64,000 nt of DNA, taken from a virus. The stretch is from positions 124,001 through 188,000 of the IMG/VR virus record IMGVR_UViG_3300048121_001678; one strand, 5' to 3'. The translations under genes and the position numbers were made by a program. Under the pieces are notes generated by a model. The model was not told the origin of the DNA and ran no database searches. It saw only the letters and a program-made list of their open reading frames with translations. Of this stretch, positions 19,006 to 27,746 are shown one piece after another. Within the stretch, counting starts at the first letter, position 1, and each line of letters begins with the position of its first letter.

Positions 19006-19033
19006 GATGGTACCGATAAATATCGGTACCATC
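19006..19033 (-). terminator. Strong hairpin between gp32 and uvsX, with a TATTTAT core in its loop
   Basis: A 13-bp perfect inverted repeat GATGGTACCGATA / TATCGGTACCATC separated by two bases. It follows the gp32 stop by 13 bases. The poly-T tract after it is weak (TTTATC), so it may act as a partial terminator or an RNA-end stabiliser that lets gp32 be made in excess over uvsX. Its centre reads GATATTTATC on the coding strand, the same core as the TATTTATA boxes, 26 bases before the uvsX start. Confidence 0.6.
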
Positions 19034-19046
19034 ATGTTAGTTTTAG

Positions 19047-19904
19047 TTAAAACGGTAAGTCCTCATCCACATCCATTTTAGATTGTGGGTCCTCAGTTTT
19101 TTCTGTTGTTGACTCAGTTGTAACACTACTTCCGAATGTTGTTTCAGTATTGTCACCGTATACGTATTTCTTAAGTTCTGTATCCCAAACAGGTGTCTCA
19201 CCTCTTGCGATTGCCTCTAAATACTCAACAGGTTTCTGTGCGTAAACATCTTGCCAAGTTAACTCATCTTCAACCCATTCCGTCATCTGACTCTTATCAG
19301 AGTGTATCGGTGCAGGGTCATCATACATAATAGTCTTAACTACTGTATATTCAATTCCTGAAGGTGTTTTTGCCTTAGACAAATCAACAATCAAGTCACG
19401 ACCTTCGTTAGCGTCAGTCACATCACCTTTTTGTCTCCAAATTGGAATGATTTTATCCAAGATACCCTCTTGTTTGTAATTATCTTTGAATCTCCAAAAC
19501 TTTGGTCCGTGGTCTTCATTCTCACGGTCAATAACCTTAACGATGTAGAATTTACGTGGACGGTACTGACGAGCCAATTCCTTATCTGAGTCTTTACCTG
19601 TTGACATCAATTCTTCGTAAACCTCAGTAAGTGGTGAACGCTCACCGTCATTTTTACCTGGGTCAAATAATTTAGTCCATTTACCGTCGATTTGAACTTC
19701 GTGATACCATACTTCTTTGAATGGTGATGAACCGTCTGGTGTTGGAAGGATACGAATAACCTTTTGTCCTGACTTAGTTCCTTTTGGGAGATACGTTGTA
19801 AAGTATCTTTTTAATCTGTCTTCTTGAGAGATTCTGTTACCTCCACCCGTGTTTTGGGTGTTCTTTTCATACTGCGATAACACAGCATCTAATGCATTTG
19901 CCAT
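19047..19904 (-). CDS. gp32: Single-stranded DNA-binding protein, gp32-like, lacking the zinc site
   Basis: 285 residues (T4 gp32 is 301). N-terminal basic LKRYF region, OB-type core with VIRILPTPDGSSPFKEVWYH and YRPRKFYIVKVIDREN, and an acidic C-terminus ending DVDEDLPF, the typical protein-interaction tail. It coats ssDNA at the fork and recruits other replication proteins. Unlike T4 gp32, there is no cysteine in the whole chain, so the His-Cys3 zinc module is absent; the corresponding stretch is LFDPGKNDGERSPLTEVYEE. Driven by a strong-looking Bacteroidota-type promoter at 19953-19983, in line with high early or middle expression, and followed by a hairpin before uvsX. Confidence 0.88.
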   Translation of the reverse strand: MANALDAVLSQYEKNTQNTGGGNRISQEDRLKRYFTTYLPKGTKSGQKVIRILPTPDGSSPFKEVWYHEVQIDGKWTKLFDPGKNDGERSPLTEVYEELMSTGKDSDKELARQYRPRKFYIVKVIDRENEDHGPKFWRFKDNYKQEGILDKIIPIWRQKGDVTDANEGRDLIVDLSKAKTPSGIEYTVVKTIMYDDPAPIHSDKSQMTEWVEDELTWQDVYAQKPVEYLEAIARGETPVWDTELKKYVYGDNTETTFGSSVTTESTTEKTEDPQSKMDVDEDLPF

Positions 19905-19952
19905 AATTTTTCTTTTTTTACTCTGTTAATTGTTTTCTCTTAAACTCAATAA

Positions 19953-19983
19953 TAAAGATAGTAATTATGTCAATAAAGTCAAA
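19953..19983 (-). promoter_or_regulatory. Bacteroidota-type promoter for gp32
   Basis: On the minus strand TTTG is followed by exactly 19 bases and then TATCTTTA, a near-perfect match to the Bacteroidota vegetative consensus TTTG-N19-TAnnTTTG. The predicted transcript start is about 40 bases upstream of the gp32 ATG. A terminator for the preceding gene ends 11 bases upstream, so this is a clean independent transcription start read by host polymerase. Confidence 0.65.
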
Positions 19984-19993
19984 CTCTATAAAC

Positions 19994-20020
19994 AAAAAAA
20001 ACCACTCTATTTGAGTGGTC
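19994..20020 (-). terminator. Intrinsic terminator after the acidic coiled-coil gene
   Basis: On the minus strand the stem ACCACTC/GAGTGGT (7 bp, five-base loop) is followed by eight T residues. It lies about 45 bases beyond the stop at 20063 and just upstream of the gp32 promoter. Confidence 0.8.
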
Positions 20021-20062
20021 TTTATTATAGTTGTAAAATTTAATTAAGTCAAATGATTAATT

Positions 20063-20680
20063 TTATTCTGTTGGTCCGTTGAATGATTTACGAATGTCGG
20101 AATCAGAATAATTCTCAACCTCATCAGAAGTTAAAATATATTCATTCTTACCCGTTTTTTCCATATCGTCTTCTTTATCTGCAAAGAAATCGGTTAACTT
20201 TTGATTATAAGGATAACTATCTAAACTTCTTAGTTGTAGTTTCTCCTCAGGTGATTTTTGACGATACTTCTCGACTTTAGTTTCAATATCATTAATCTTA
20301 GTGAAAATTTGGTCCATCTGAGAAAGTTTACCTTCTAAATCAGATAACTTCTCGAACATTGTATCCATATACTCGTCTTGTTTATCTGATATCTTGTTCT
20401 GTGTATTCACTAAATCAGTTATATCTAACTCTTCAGTGTCCCCACCCATGTCTTTATCAGACTCAACATTTCCTTCGTCGTCAATTTTTTCAACTTCAGG
20501 GTCAGTATCAACATCAACTGGTTCCGCAATTTCTTCAGCACCACCTTCGACATCCATATCTAACTCTAAATCATCACCAGCCTCATCAGCGGTGTCTGTG
20601 GGTTCTTCTTGTTCAATAAGGTAACGATTAATAGTATTGTGTCTATTAAGTTCCTCAAGTATTTTTTTATCTATTGACAT
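20063..20680 (-). CDS. Acidic coiled-coil protein of unknown function
   Basis: 205 residues. The first half (about 20-90) is extremely acidic, with runs such as DEAGDDLELDMDVEGGAEE; residues about 90-140 form a predicted coiled coil (ISDKQDEYMDTMFEKLSDLE then GKLSQMDQIFTKIND). The C-terminus is polar. No family recognised. The composition resembles prohead core/scaffold or tail chaperone proteins, but there is no direct evidence. It follows the 74-residue gene by 11 bases and ends in its own terminator, at the junction between the tail block and the replication operon. Confidence 0.65.
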   Translation of the reverse strand: MSIDKKILEELNRHNTINRYLIEQEEPTDTADEAGDDLELDMDVEGGAEEIAEPVDVDTDPEVEKIDDEGNVESDKDMGGDTEELDITDLVNTQNKISDKQDEYMDTMFEKLSDLEGKLSQMDQIFTKINDIETKVEKYRQKSPEEKLQLRSLDSYPYNQKLTDFFADKEDDMEKTGKNEYILTSDEVENYSDSDIRKSFNGPTE

Positions 20681-20691
20681 AATTTTTTATT

Positions 20692-20916
20692 TTAACCATT
20701 AAGTAATGTCTTAACACCATGAGGTGTTTCAACCTTTAAGGTTCTATTAACTTGTCTAGTATTATCAACTCGCTCAATAAGTCCGTCTCTCATACTAACT
20801 GTATAACAATCACCTGTATCTAAGTCACAAACCTCTTTGTAACCATTTCCGGCATCTCTTTCAGTAATTCTAGTGTCTTTTGACAAATACTGGTCTAATA
20901 ATGATTTAACATTCAT
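20692..20916 (-). CDS. Small conserved-looking protein of unknown function
   Basis: 74 residues from the ATG at 20916 (MNVKSLLDQYLSKDTRITER). A longer frame open to 21021 would overlap the end of the giant hub gene by 62 bases; the inner ATG is preferred because it lies 15 bases after a TATTTATA box and removes the overlap. Contains two cysteines in EVCDLDTGDCYTV. Not recognised. Probably co-transcribed with the acidic coiled-coil gene that follows. Confidence 0.6.
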   Translation of the reverse strand: MNVKSLLDQYLSKDTRITERDAGNGYKEVCDLDTGDCYTVSMRDGLIERVDNTRQVNRTLKVETPHGVKTLLNG

Positions 20917-20931
20917 AATATTACTTTTATA

Positions 20932-20939
20932 TATAAATA
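20932..20939 (-). promoter_or_regulatory. TATTTATA box upstream of the 74-residue gene
   Basis: Sense strand reads GTATATTTATATATAAAAG; the box ends 15 bases before the ATG at 20916 and lies just after the stop of the hub gene. It supports the choice of the internal start. Confidence 0.45.
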
Positions 20940-20959
20940 TACGTTTATTATCGTTTTTC

Positions 20960-23900
20960 TTACAATCCGTTATTTTTAGACCATCTAAAGGCCTGTTTAA
21001 ATATTGGGATTGAATTATCATACGTCTTTTTTATTAATTTTTCATCGTCAGTGGTAGGGTTATTTAATATATCATTAAGTTCATTATCGGTATTAATTCT
21101 TCTAAACCAATTTCTAATATATACCTTAGAATACGCAACAGCATAATTATCTTCACTAAAGTCAGAACCTATATAGTCTGTCAGTTGAGTACGTACTGAG
21201 TTACTATTATATCTAACCAATAATGGGTCAAAAGACCCGTTAGGGTCACTGAATGAAAAGTAACTTCTAGCCCTACCGTCAGATGTTGATGACACACAAA
21301 ATTGTCCACTAACTTTATCATTATCTAAACCTGACCACCGACCACTATCAGTAGTTAACCCAACGTAGTTATTATTAATTCCTTTAACATAACCATTTTT
21401 ATAACCTTGTTCTCTCCAAACAGTACCAATTGTTAATCTTTTAACATCAAAATTAGTAGTTTTAGTATTAACATACGTTATAATATCATTATAAGAATAC
21501 TGTGTGTTTTGTTTAGTTATAAAATCTAAACCTTGGTAAGCACTTACTGGCGAACAATTACTTGAACCCACACTTGAACCATTAGTTGAGTTAGTACTAA
21601 CACCATTAGAGTTTGAAGACCCATTCTGTAATGTTGGTGTGGTAGAAGGTGTTTCACTTGTTGGTTTTGCTTCTTTAGGTTTTTTATATGATTTATTAAT
21701 TCTCTTTAGTAAATCAATATTAACACTCATTGTTAGTTCGGTAATACTCGGGAATGAATATTTAGAAATTCTAACACCACTAAATGTAGTGATAAAATTA
21801 CCAGGACTAATACTGTGAGACACATCTGTAATCCAATACGGACCTGTGAACATTGGTACGTATCTTAGGTTAAAATACATTGTCGGCTGTATCATCATAT
21901 TACCCATTGACATAATCTGACAATTATAACTTCTATTTTTATAGATATTATATAATGAAGTTGATTGTTGAGATGTTTTCGAACCTTTACTCTGATTCGC
22001 CATGTCTGTTAATATACGGAACGATTCTGAGGTATCTTTAAATTGTGATTGGTCTAAACTTACGGATTTAAATATCCCTTGATTTCTCACACCAAAGTCA
22101 ACATTGAAACCAACCACTTTATTTGAGAAAGCATAATCTGTTTTATTTGTTTGATTTTCCCTAAGAACCTGTGCCTTGTACATATCAAAGCTATCATCAC
22201 CAAACCTATAATCTATATTTTCTGTTTGTTTTAAATGTTTCGACACTTTATCTGTGTATAAACATAAAAACCGAGGTCTACTTTTATTATCGTCAACCTC
22301 TAAGAACGTACCAAATACGTCGGACGCTGAGTTTTCAAAACCTTCTTCAGGTTTCGCGTTTTTAGATGGTTCATTAACACCATAAAAATTCGTATAGGAT
22401 GGTAATGCCATAAATAATAGGTTATTACCCTTAAATAAATGACCTATCAATGTGTAAATAGAATTAGAACCTGACTTATCATTAATAAATCCTGTTAGTG
22501 TACTAACATCCACAATAAGCTTATCACCAATATCTCTGTTCGCCCTATCTAAAAATAAAAATTCCTCAAATAATGTTCTATTTTGAAAGTCACCCCCTGC
22601 AATCCATTTATCATTTAATGTTTTAAAGAATTCATACAACTCTAACTTAGCCACCTCTCCCGACATAGACGTTTTAATCTGTTCAGTCTCTTCAGTAATT
22701 TTAGGTAAGTCTTTATTTAGTTTGGTAAATAAATTGTTTTGTACCTTCTTTTGTGAATTATCCATCAATGTCAAATATTGATTAAACAGCGACATAAACT
22801 TAGTACTTGTCATTGTTGGGTCTTGATATTTTTGAGTGGCGTAAATTTGTATGATTGGACCCAATTGTCTAACATTATTTTCACTAAATAGAATATCCAT
22901 TTCAACAAAGAAATCTGTAATTGTTGAACCACTATCACTATACTTCATTCTATCCTCATCATACACACCGACCACTAATCTTAGGGCGTTCCACGCATCG
23001 GGGTATTGTGATTCACTAATAGCTATTGTTGTTAAATTACTTGCAGTGGGTAGTGAGTCATTAATATAGTTACCAAAATTAATTTTTTGATTCTGAGTTT
23101 GATATTTTGTATCATCAGTGAATGAGTACCAAACACGTCTATTAAAATTAGAAGGATTACCCTGTTTAAAAATAAAAGTTTCTGATAATAAATTTTGAAC
23201 AGTATTTCTTAAACTAATCATTTGTTGATTGGCTATTATTTGTCCGTCTAAATCAGATTGACCTGTTAATGTTGGTCTATTAATAAAAAACAAACCATTT
23301 AAACTTGTCATTAAATTTGGTTTAAGAATATCTTCAGCGGGTATATTATCACGAACAGGGTCTTTACAGAACTCTAAAAATTCAGTCTCAAACATATCCA
23401 TAATACCCTCATTAAACACCGCCAGTATTTCATCAATTGATGAGTATTCAGATACCGACTCTAAACTAAATGCCGTTTGGTTGTTAGTTGTATTATCAAT
23501 TGTTTTTATATATTGTCTATATGTTGGTTTTTTAATTAAAGACGTATCAAAATACCCATAGTGTGAACCACCCCAAAGAGTTTTTATTGAACCATCATAT
23601 AACGATTGTCTTAACGGCTCCCCCTCATATATGCCAGGAATTTTACATATTTCAAACTCATACTGATTAAAATTACCACCACCCGCAGAAGGATAACATA
23701 GTAACTTTTCTGTATTATTAGTATTATCATAGGTTTTAGGTTTATCGTAAAAAGTGTAATATGAGGACACGCTATACGTAGTGTTTCCTGAAGACATATT
23801 AATAATGGAATCCGAATTACTCGCAATCTTTAAACCATTACCATCAAATTGTGTATTACCACTAAAATAATTATCAAAGTCTGACTGGGTCGTACCACTA

Positions 23901-26900
23901 ATAAACTCATCATAACCAAATAAATAATTAACATCATTAACCAATTTAGGATAAAATCCAACGTTAGATGTGTTAAAATTAAAGGTAAATAAAGGCGGTA
24001 TTGATATTAGTGATGGGTTCATACTGTATGTTGTATTACCACTTCCACCATAGTTTGGGAACGTATATGTCTTTGTCTTTGATGGTGTGGTACTAAAAGG
24101 GTCGTATAAGTCGTCTTCATTGACACTATTCCAAACACTATCTAATATATCCACGTTTTCATTAATGTATTTTTTATACCTATGCCATATTGAACCGTAT
24201 TTAACAACCCATGCGTACGGCATCTTGTGTAGTGCACCGAACTTATTATAAATTGCAAAATTATAATCATTAGACTTACCACCAGTACCATGATTCATCT
24301 TTTCTTTTAACGTCTGAAGTGGTAATGAATTTAAATACATATAACCCATCGTAACATATGGATTATCCACATTATTTTTTCTGTTTTCGACAGACTCACT
24401 AAGTGAGTTTATAAAATATGGACTGTTCAATAAAGAGGTTGTCTGATATCTAGACGTGAAACCTGAATAATTATTTCCGTAATCTATTTTTCCTTCCGTA
24501 GCAAAATAATCATTATTTGTGATTGTTTTATCAAACTTAGTCTTAATTGAAGAATAACCAGGTATACTTATAGTCGCGTCTGTATTGTTCACCCACGAAC
24601 GGTTCAAACTAGGGGTGTCAGCAAAATCACCAAATAACCTATTCTCATTAAATGATGTTATTGTCATTTTACTATTTGAAAAGTACATGGAATTAATTGT
24701 TGAATTAGCCCCATTAACACTTGTTACACCACCACCTTTAGATATGTTTTTTCTTAACCAAGTTAGGTCTGTTAGAGGATAAACATCCGTAAAACTTATA
24801 GCATCAGTGTCTGATGACGACTTTAAAAAGTCGTTCATTTTTTGTTGACTCTCATCTGAAACGTCAATCACAGGTGAGTTTGACTCATAAGTTAATAAAT
24901 CATATAAACCATAATATTTTTCATTATATTCCCTAATATATGGTGTTACGAAAACATCGGCCAAATAAGTATTCCATAACTCACCAGTACCATTATTAGA
25001 AATATGAGATAGAACATTTTCAAAGTTTGACGAGTTTATTCCAAGTTTCTTAAGTTTCATCTTAAGATATGGGTCACTTTTAATTGAGTTTTTTATTGTT
25101 AACGTTTCGAAATCTGCGACCACCTGAAATAAATTCTGTGACGAGTTTTTTTCTCTATATATTTTACTGTAGTTTGATGATAGTAACGTCCTTTCCCATA
25201 ATTCATATAAGAAATTCACTTCACTTAAGTTGATATAAGGTGGGTTGTCATAAGGGAACTCCGTAGCATTTACGGGTATGGTTTTAATTTCTTTTTTTTC
25301 ATTTGTGAAATTAGCACTTCTTTGTTCCTCTTTTCTTTGTAGTTTACCTTTTATAAATTCTTCAATGAATTCTACTTCAGGCCACTTATCATACAAATAC
25401 GCCTTAGTTCTAGACTCAACTTTTGGGTCACCAACATATTTTACGACATATTTCTCATTACCGTCTTCGTCAGATTCTGTTTCGAAATATTGTGGCCATG
25501 GGTATATAATTTTTTCACCATCGTTAGTTGATAGAACACTATCCTTTGAATCAACACCATTAGCTGTTGACTCACTAATAATGACATTTTGTCTAATTGG
25601 GTCCGCTTTAACGTTCCACGCATCTCTATGTACCTCATCCATTAACCTATAAAACGCATCAACATTTGCCATCAACATACCCATAACATTTCTAATTGTC
25701 GGCTTAAACCCTAACCCTCCATCAGGACTTTCAATTTTTTGAGCCAATGCGGTAGATAACTCTTTCTGTATAGACTCGGCCTTATCGGTATATATTCTTT
25801 CAATCTTATCTAACTTATTTAAAAATGAACCAGGTAACGTCTTTTGAGAACCACTTACCTGACCAAAACCATAAAATTTAGAACTCAATTCTTCATCTAC
25901 CGTTAAGTCTTTGTTGTAATATTTGTCTTTAATTTCAAAATAACTAAGTGTCTCCGCAGAAAATTTAGTCAATTCAATTTCTGTGGGTGTCGCCTTTTTT
26001 TGTAACTCATAAGTCTTTTCAAGATTTAAATCATCATATTCTAAATCAAACATAAGGTCACTACTAGAAATAGTTACAGGTATGTTTGAAGATTGTTCTT
26101 TACCTAAAATACTATAAGTACCTTCGTCACCAAAAGTACCATTAGTCGTCAACTTATTATTATACTCATTAATTTTGGCGTCTAATAATGCTTGAGCAGA
26201 CTCTTGACCTTGTAACCCGTCAGCCCCCTTTTTTAGCCCATAATATAAATTACCTTCATTATCAACAAAAGTTTTACCTACATCTAAATTTTCAAAAGGC
26301 CATCTTTTAGACCTAAAAAGAGTAATATACTCTCTATATTGATTTAAAGTTTTTCTATATAATTCAATATCATTTAATACCGATAAATCCTCCTTACTAA
26401 ATTGTTGTCTTACATACTCTTCTAAACCATTTAGTCTCGAAGCAAGTGCAGATAGATTTAACCTTGGTATTGAGGGGTCTATTAGTCCCTTAGAGATATA
26501 TGTAGAATACACATCATTAATAACCTTACTACCTCTGGTTACTGTAACAGGTGTTGTTTGAACATCATTATTACCCGCAGCCATTTCTATTAGTCCTTGA
26601 ACATTTAACTGACTTTCTAATGAACTTAAATCTCCATTATAATCAGAAGGGTCTTCATTACTATCAATTAATAAATTCGTTTCATACATATGAGGTAACG
26701 CAAATAGTGCACCTAAAGATAAATCTGAAAGTATTGCGGCAGTACGACCAATAAATGAAACTGAAACTTTATAATTACCATCTGTAGGGTCAAATCGAGC
26801 GTTAAAACTTTTCATCATTAACTCATATTTGACAGCTTTACCGTAGTATCCTTTAACCGTTAGAAAGAATAATGGGTATGGTAATTGTAAAAATGCGGAA

Positions 26901-27439
26901 TATGGTGATTTTTCACCTAACTCAAATAATGTTCTTCCTTGGACATCCACCATTTCAATATCTACCTGTGGTATGTATGAACTATTATTTTTAATATTGA
27001 TACTTGTAATACCTAAAAGTTGAGTATCTTTAGAGTTGTTAACAACAGTACCCTCTTCAGTTATTTGTGTTTGATTAATTCCTTTACCATTCAACGAATC
27101 TTGTCCCGTTAATTGGTCAGTATATGAAGTATCTAAATAACTCTTACCTTGTGGTTTTAGAAAATTAATTTTACCGTCTTCATTACCACCAAAATTAGCA
27201 ATCTTAAGATTTTTAGACATTTGGTCAGTATTTTCACCTAACGCTAATTTTGTTCTTGGAATCATTCTAGCTTCTAAGTTAGCGTACATAACCAAATTTT
27301 CGTGGTCAACCAACCTTTCAATTTGTTTACCATCTGAATCAACAACCTTATTTGGGTCGACTAACACGATATTATCAAACTGGTCAAAGGCAATCTTCTC
27401 ACCTCCATAGAAACTTCTGAAATTTTTATTAACGGCCAT
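20960..27439 (-). CDS. Giant baseplate hub/tail-tip protein with a C-terminal glucosaminidase-like domain
   Basis: 2159 residues. The N-terminal 250 residues (FRSFYGGEKIAFDQFDNIVL; later LQLPYPLFFLTVKGYYGKAV) and the segment around residues 1890-1930 (GPYWITDVSHSISPGNFITT) match the pattern of baseplate hub proteins, where a substrate-facing domain ends in a 'Y-x-I-T-x-V-x-H-x-I' strand pair. After a Ser/Thr/Asn-rich linker, about 2010-2159 carry TIGTVWREQGYKNGYVKGIN followed by NNYVGLTTDSGRW, resembling the E-x-G...N-N-x-x-G core of glucosaminidase/muramidase-type peptidoglycan hydrolases. Likely delivers wall-cutting activity at the tail tip. Overlaps the LysM-like gene by 11 bases. Hub assignment moderate; hydrolase assignment tentative. 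Confidence 0.7.
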   Translation of the reverse strand: MAVNKNFRSFYGGEKIAFDQFDNIVLVDPNKVVDSDGKQIERLVDHENLVMYANLEARMIPRTKLALGENTDQMSKNLKIANFGGNEDGKINFLKPQGKSYLDTSYTDQLTGQDSLNGKGINQTQITEEGTVVNNSKDTQLLGITSINIKNNSSYIPQVDIEMVDVQGRTLFELGEKSPYSAFLQLPYPLFFLTVKGYYGKAVKYELMMKSFNARFDPTDGNYKVSVSFIGRTAAILSDLSLGALFALPHMYETNLLIDSNEDPSDYNGDLSSLESQLNVQGLIEMAAGNNDVQTTPVTVTRGSKVINDVYSTYISKGLIDPSIPRLNLSALASRLNGLEEYVRQQFSKEDLSVLNDIELYRKTLNQYREYITLFRSKRWPFENLDVGKTFVDNEGNLYYGLKKGADGLQGQESAQALLDAKINEYNNKLTTNGTFGDEGTYSILGKEQSSNIPVTISSSDLMFDLEYDDLNLEKTYELQKKATPTEIELTKFSAETLSYFEIKDKYYNKDLTVDEELSSKFYGFGQVSGSQKTLPGSFLNKLDKIERIYTDKAESIQKELSTALAQKIESPDGGLGFKPTIRNVMGMLMANVDAFYRLMDEVHRDAWNVKADPIRQNVIISESTANGVDSKDSVLSTNDGEKIIYPWPQYFETESDEDGNEKYVVKYVGDPKVESRTKAYLYDKWPEVEFIEEFIKGKLQRKEEQRSANFTNEKKEIKTIPVNATEFPYDNPPYINLSEVNFLYELWERTLLSSNYSKIYREKNSSQNLFQVVADFETLTIKNSIKSDPYLKMKLKKLGINSSNFENVLSHISNNGTGELWNTYLADVFVTPYIREYNEKYYGLYDLLTYESNSPVIDVSDESQQKMNDFLKSSSDTDAISFTDVYPLTDLTWLRKNISKGGGVTSVNGANSTINSMYFSNSKMTITSFNENRLFGDFADTPSLNRSWVNNTDATISIPGYSSIKTKFDKTITNNDYFATEGKIDYGNNYSGFTSRYQTTSLLNSPYFINSLSESVENRKNNVDNPYVTMGYMYLNSLPLQTLKEKMNHGTGGKSNDYNFAIYNKFGALHKMPYAWVVKYGSIWHRYKKYINENVDILDSVWNSVNEDDLYDPFSTTPSKTKTYTFPNYGGSGNTTYSMNPSLISIPPLFTFNFNTSNVGFYPKLVNDVNYLFGYDEFISGTTQSDFDNYFSGNTQFDGNGLKIASNSDSIINMSSGNTTYSVSSYYTFYDKPKTYDNTNNTEKLLCYPSAGGGNFNQYEFEICKIPGIYEGEPLRQSLYDGSIKTLWGGSHYGYFDTSLIKKPTYRQYIKTIDNTTNNQTAFSLESVSEYSSIDEILAVFNEGIMDMFETEFLEFCKDPVRDNIPAEDILKPNLMTSLNGLFFINRPTLTGQSDLDGQIIANQQMISLRNTVQNLLSETFIFKQGNPSNFNRRVWYSFTDDTKYQTQNQKINFGNYINDSLPTASNLTTIAISESQYPDAWNALRLVVGVYDEDRMKYSDSGSTITDFFVEMDILFSENNVRQLGPIIQIYATQKYQDPTMTSTKFMSLFNQYLTLMDNSQKKVQNNLFTKLNKDLPKITEETEQIKTSMSGEVAKLELYEFFKTLNDKWIAGGDFQNRTLFEEFLFLDRANRDIGDKLIVDVSTLTGFINDKSGSNSIYTLIGHLFKGNNLLFMALPSYTNFYGVNEPSKNAKPEEGFENSASDVFGTFLEVDDNKSRPRFLCLYTDKVSKHLKQTENIDYRFGDDSFDMYKAQVLRENQTNKTDYAFSNKVVGFNVDFGVRNQGIFKSVSLDQSQFKDTSESFRILTDMANQSKGSKTSQQSTSLYNIYKNRSYNCQIMSMGNMMIQPTMYFNLRYVPMFTGPYWITDVSHSISPGNFITTFSGVRISKYSFPSITELTMSVNIDLLKRINKSYKKPKEAKPTSETPSTTPTLQNGSSNSNGVSTNSTNGSSVGSSNCSPVSAYQGLDFITKQNTQYSYNDIITYVNTKTTNFDVKRLTIGTVWREQGYKNGYVKGINNNYVGLTTDSGRWSGLDNDKVSGQFCVSSTSDGRARSYFSFSDPNGSFDPLLVRYNSNSVRTQLTDYIGSDFSEDNYAVAYSKVYIRNWFRRINTDNELNDILNNPTTDDEKLIKKTYDNSIPIFKQAFRWSKNNGL

Positions 27440-27746
27440 AGTAATAGAAATGTGTGTCTAAAGCATTTTTATAATCCTGTAAAGATTGTACCAATGGAAA
27501 TGGAACAATCAAAACAGACCCATCAGGTATGTCTTTTTCTAAACTACCATATTGAGGATTAGCCATTTGTATTAACCAACCAAAATAAGGTGTTTGGTAA
27601 AATTCAAAACTAATTTTATCTAATCTACTCACATCTGCTTTATAAACATACCTCTTATCTGTAGTTTTTGAAGGCAAAACTATATTTGGGACCACAGTTT
27701 GTTGCCCATTTAATAAAAACTTTTGATATCTATCGTAGTATCTCAT
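27429..27746 (-). CDS. LysM-like / gp53-like baseplate protein
   Basis: 105 residues. Residues about 38-82 have the LysM-type pattern: D-x-I-S-x-x-x-Y, then FGWLIQMANPQYG and DIPDGSVLIVPFP. The same pattern occurs in T4 gp53, the wedge protein whose LysM-like fold clamps the inner baseplate (A-I-Y-G-N-P-Q-L-Y-W-V-L-L). The length favours a minimal clamp/LysM protein. It starts at the base where the 1545-residue gene ends and overlaps the next gene, so all three are translated together as a hub/tail-tip set. Confidence 0.7.
   Translation of the reverse strand: MRYYDRYQKFLLNGQQTVVPNIVLPSKTTDKRYVYKADVSRLDKISFEFYQTPYFGWLIQMANPQYGSLEKDIPDGSVLIVPFPLVQSLQDYKNALDTHFYYYGR

Noticed and set aside
20917-21021. 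Longer start for the 74-residue gene (extending to 21021)
   Set aside because: It would overlap the end of the 2159-residue gene by 62 bases, whereas the inner ATG has a TATTTATA box at a typical distance.
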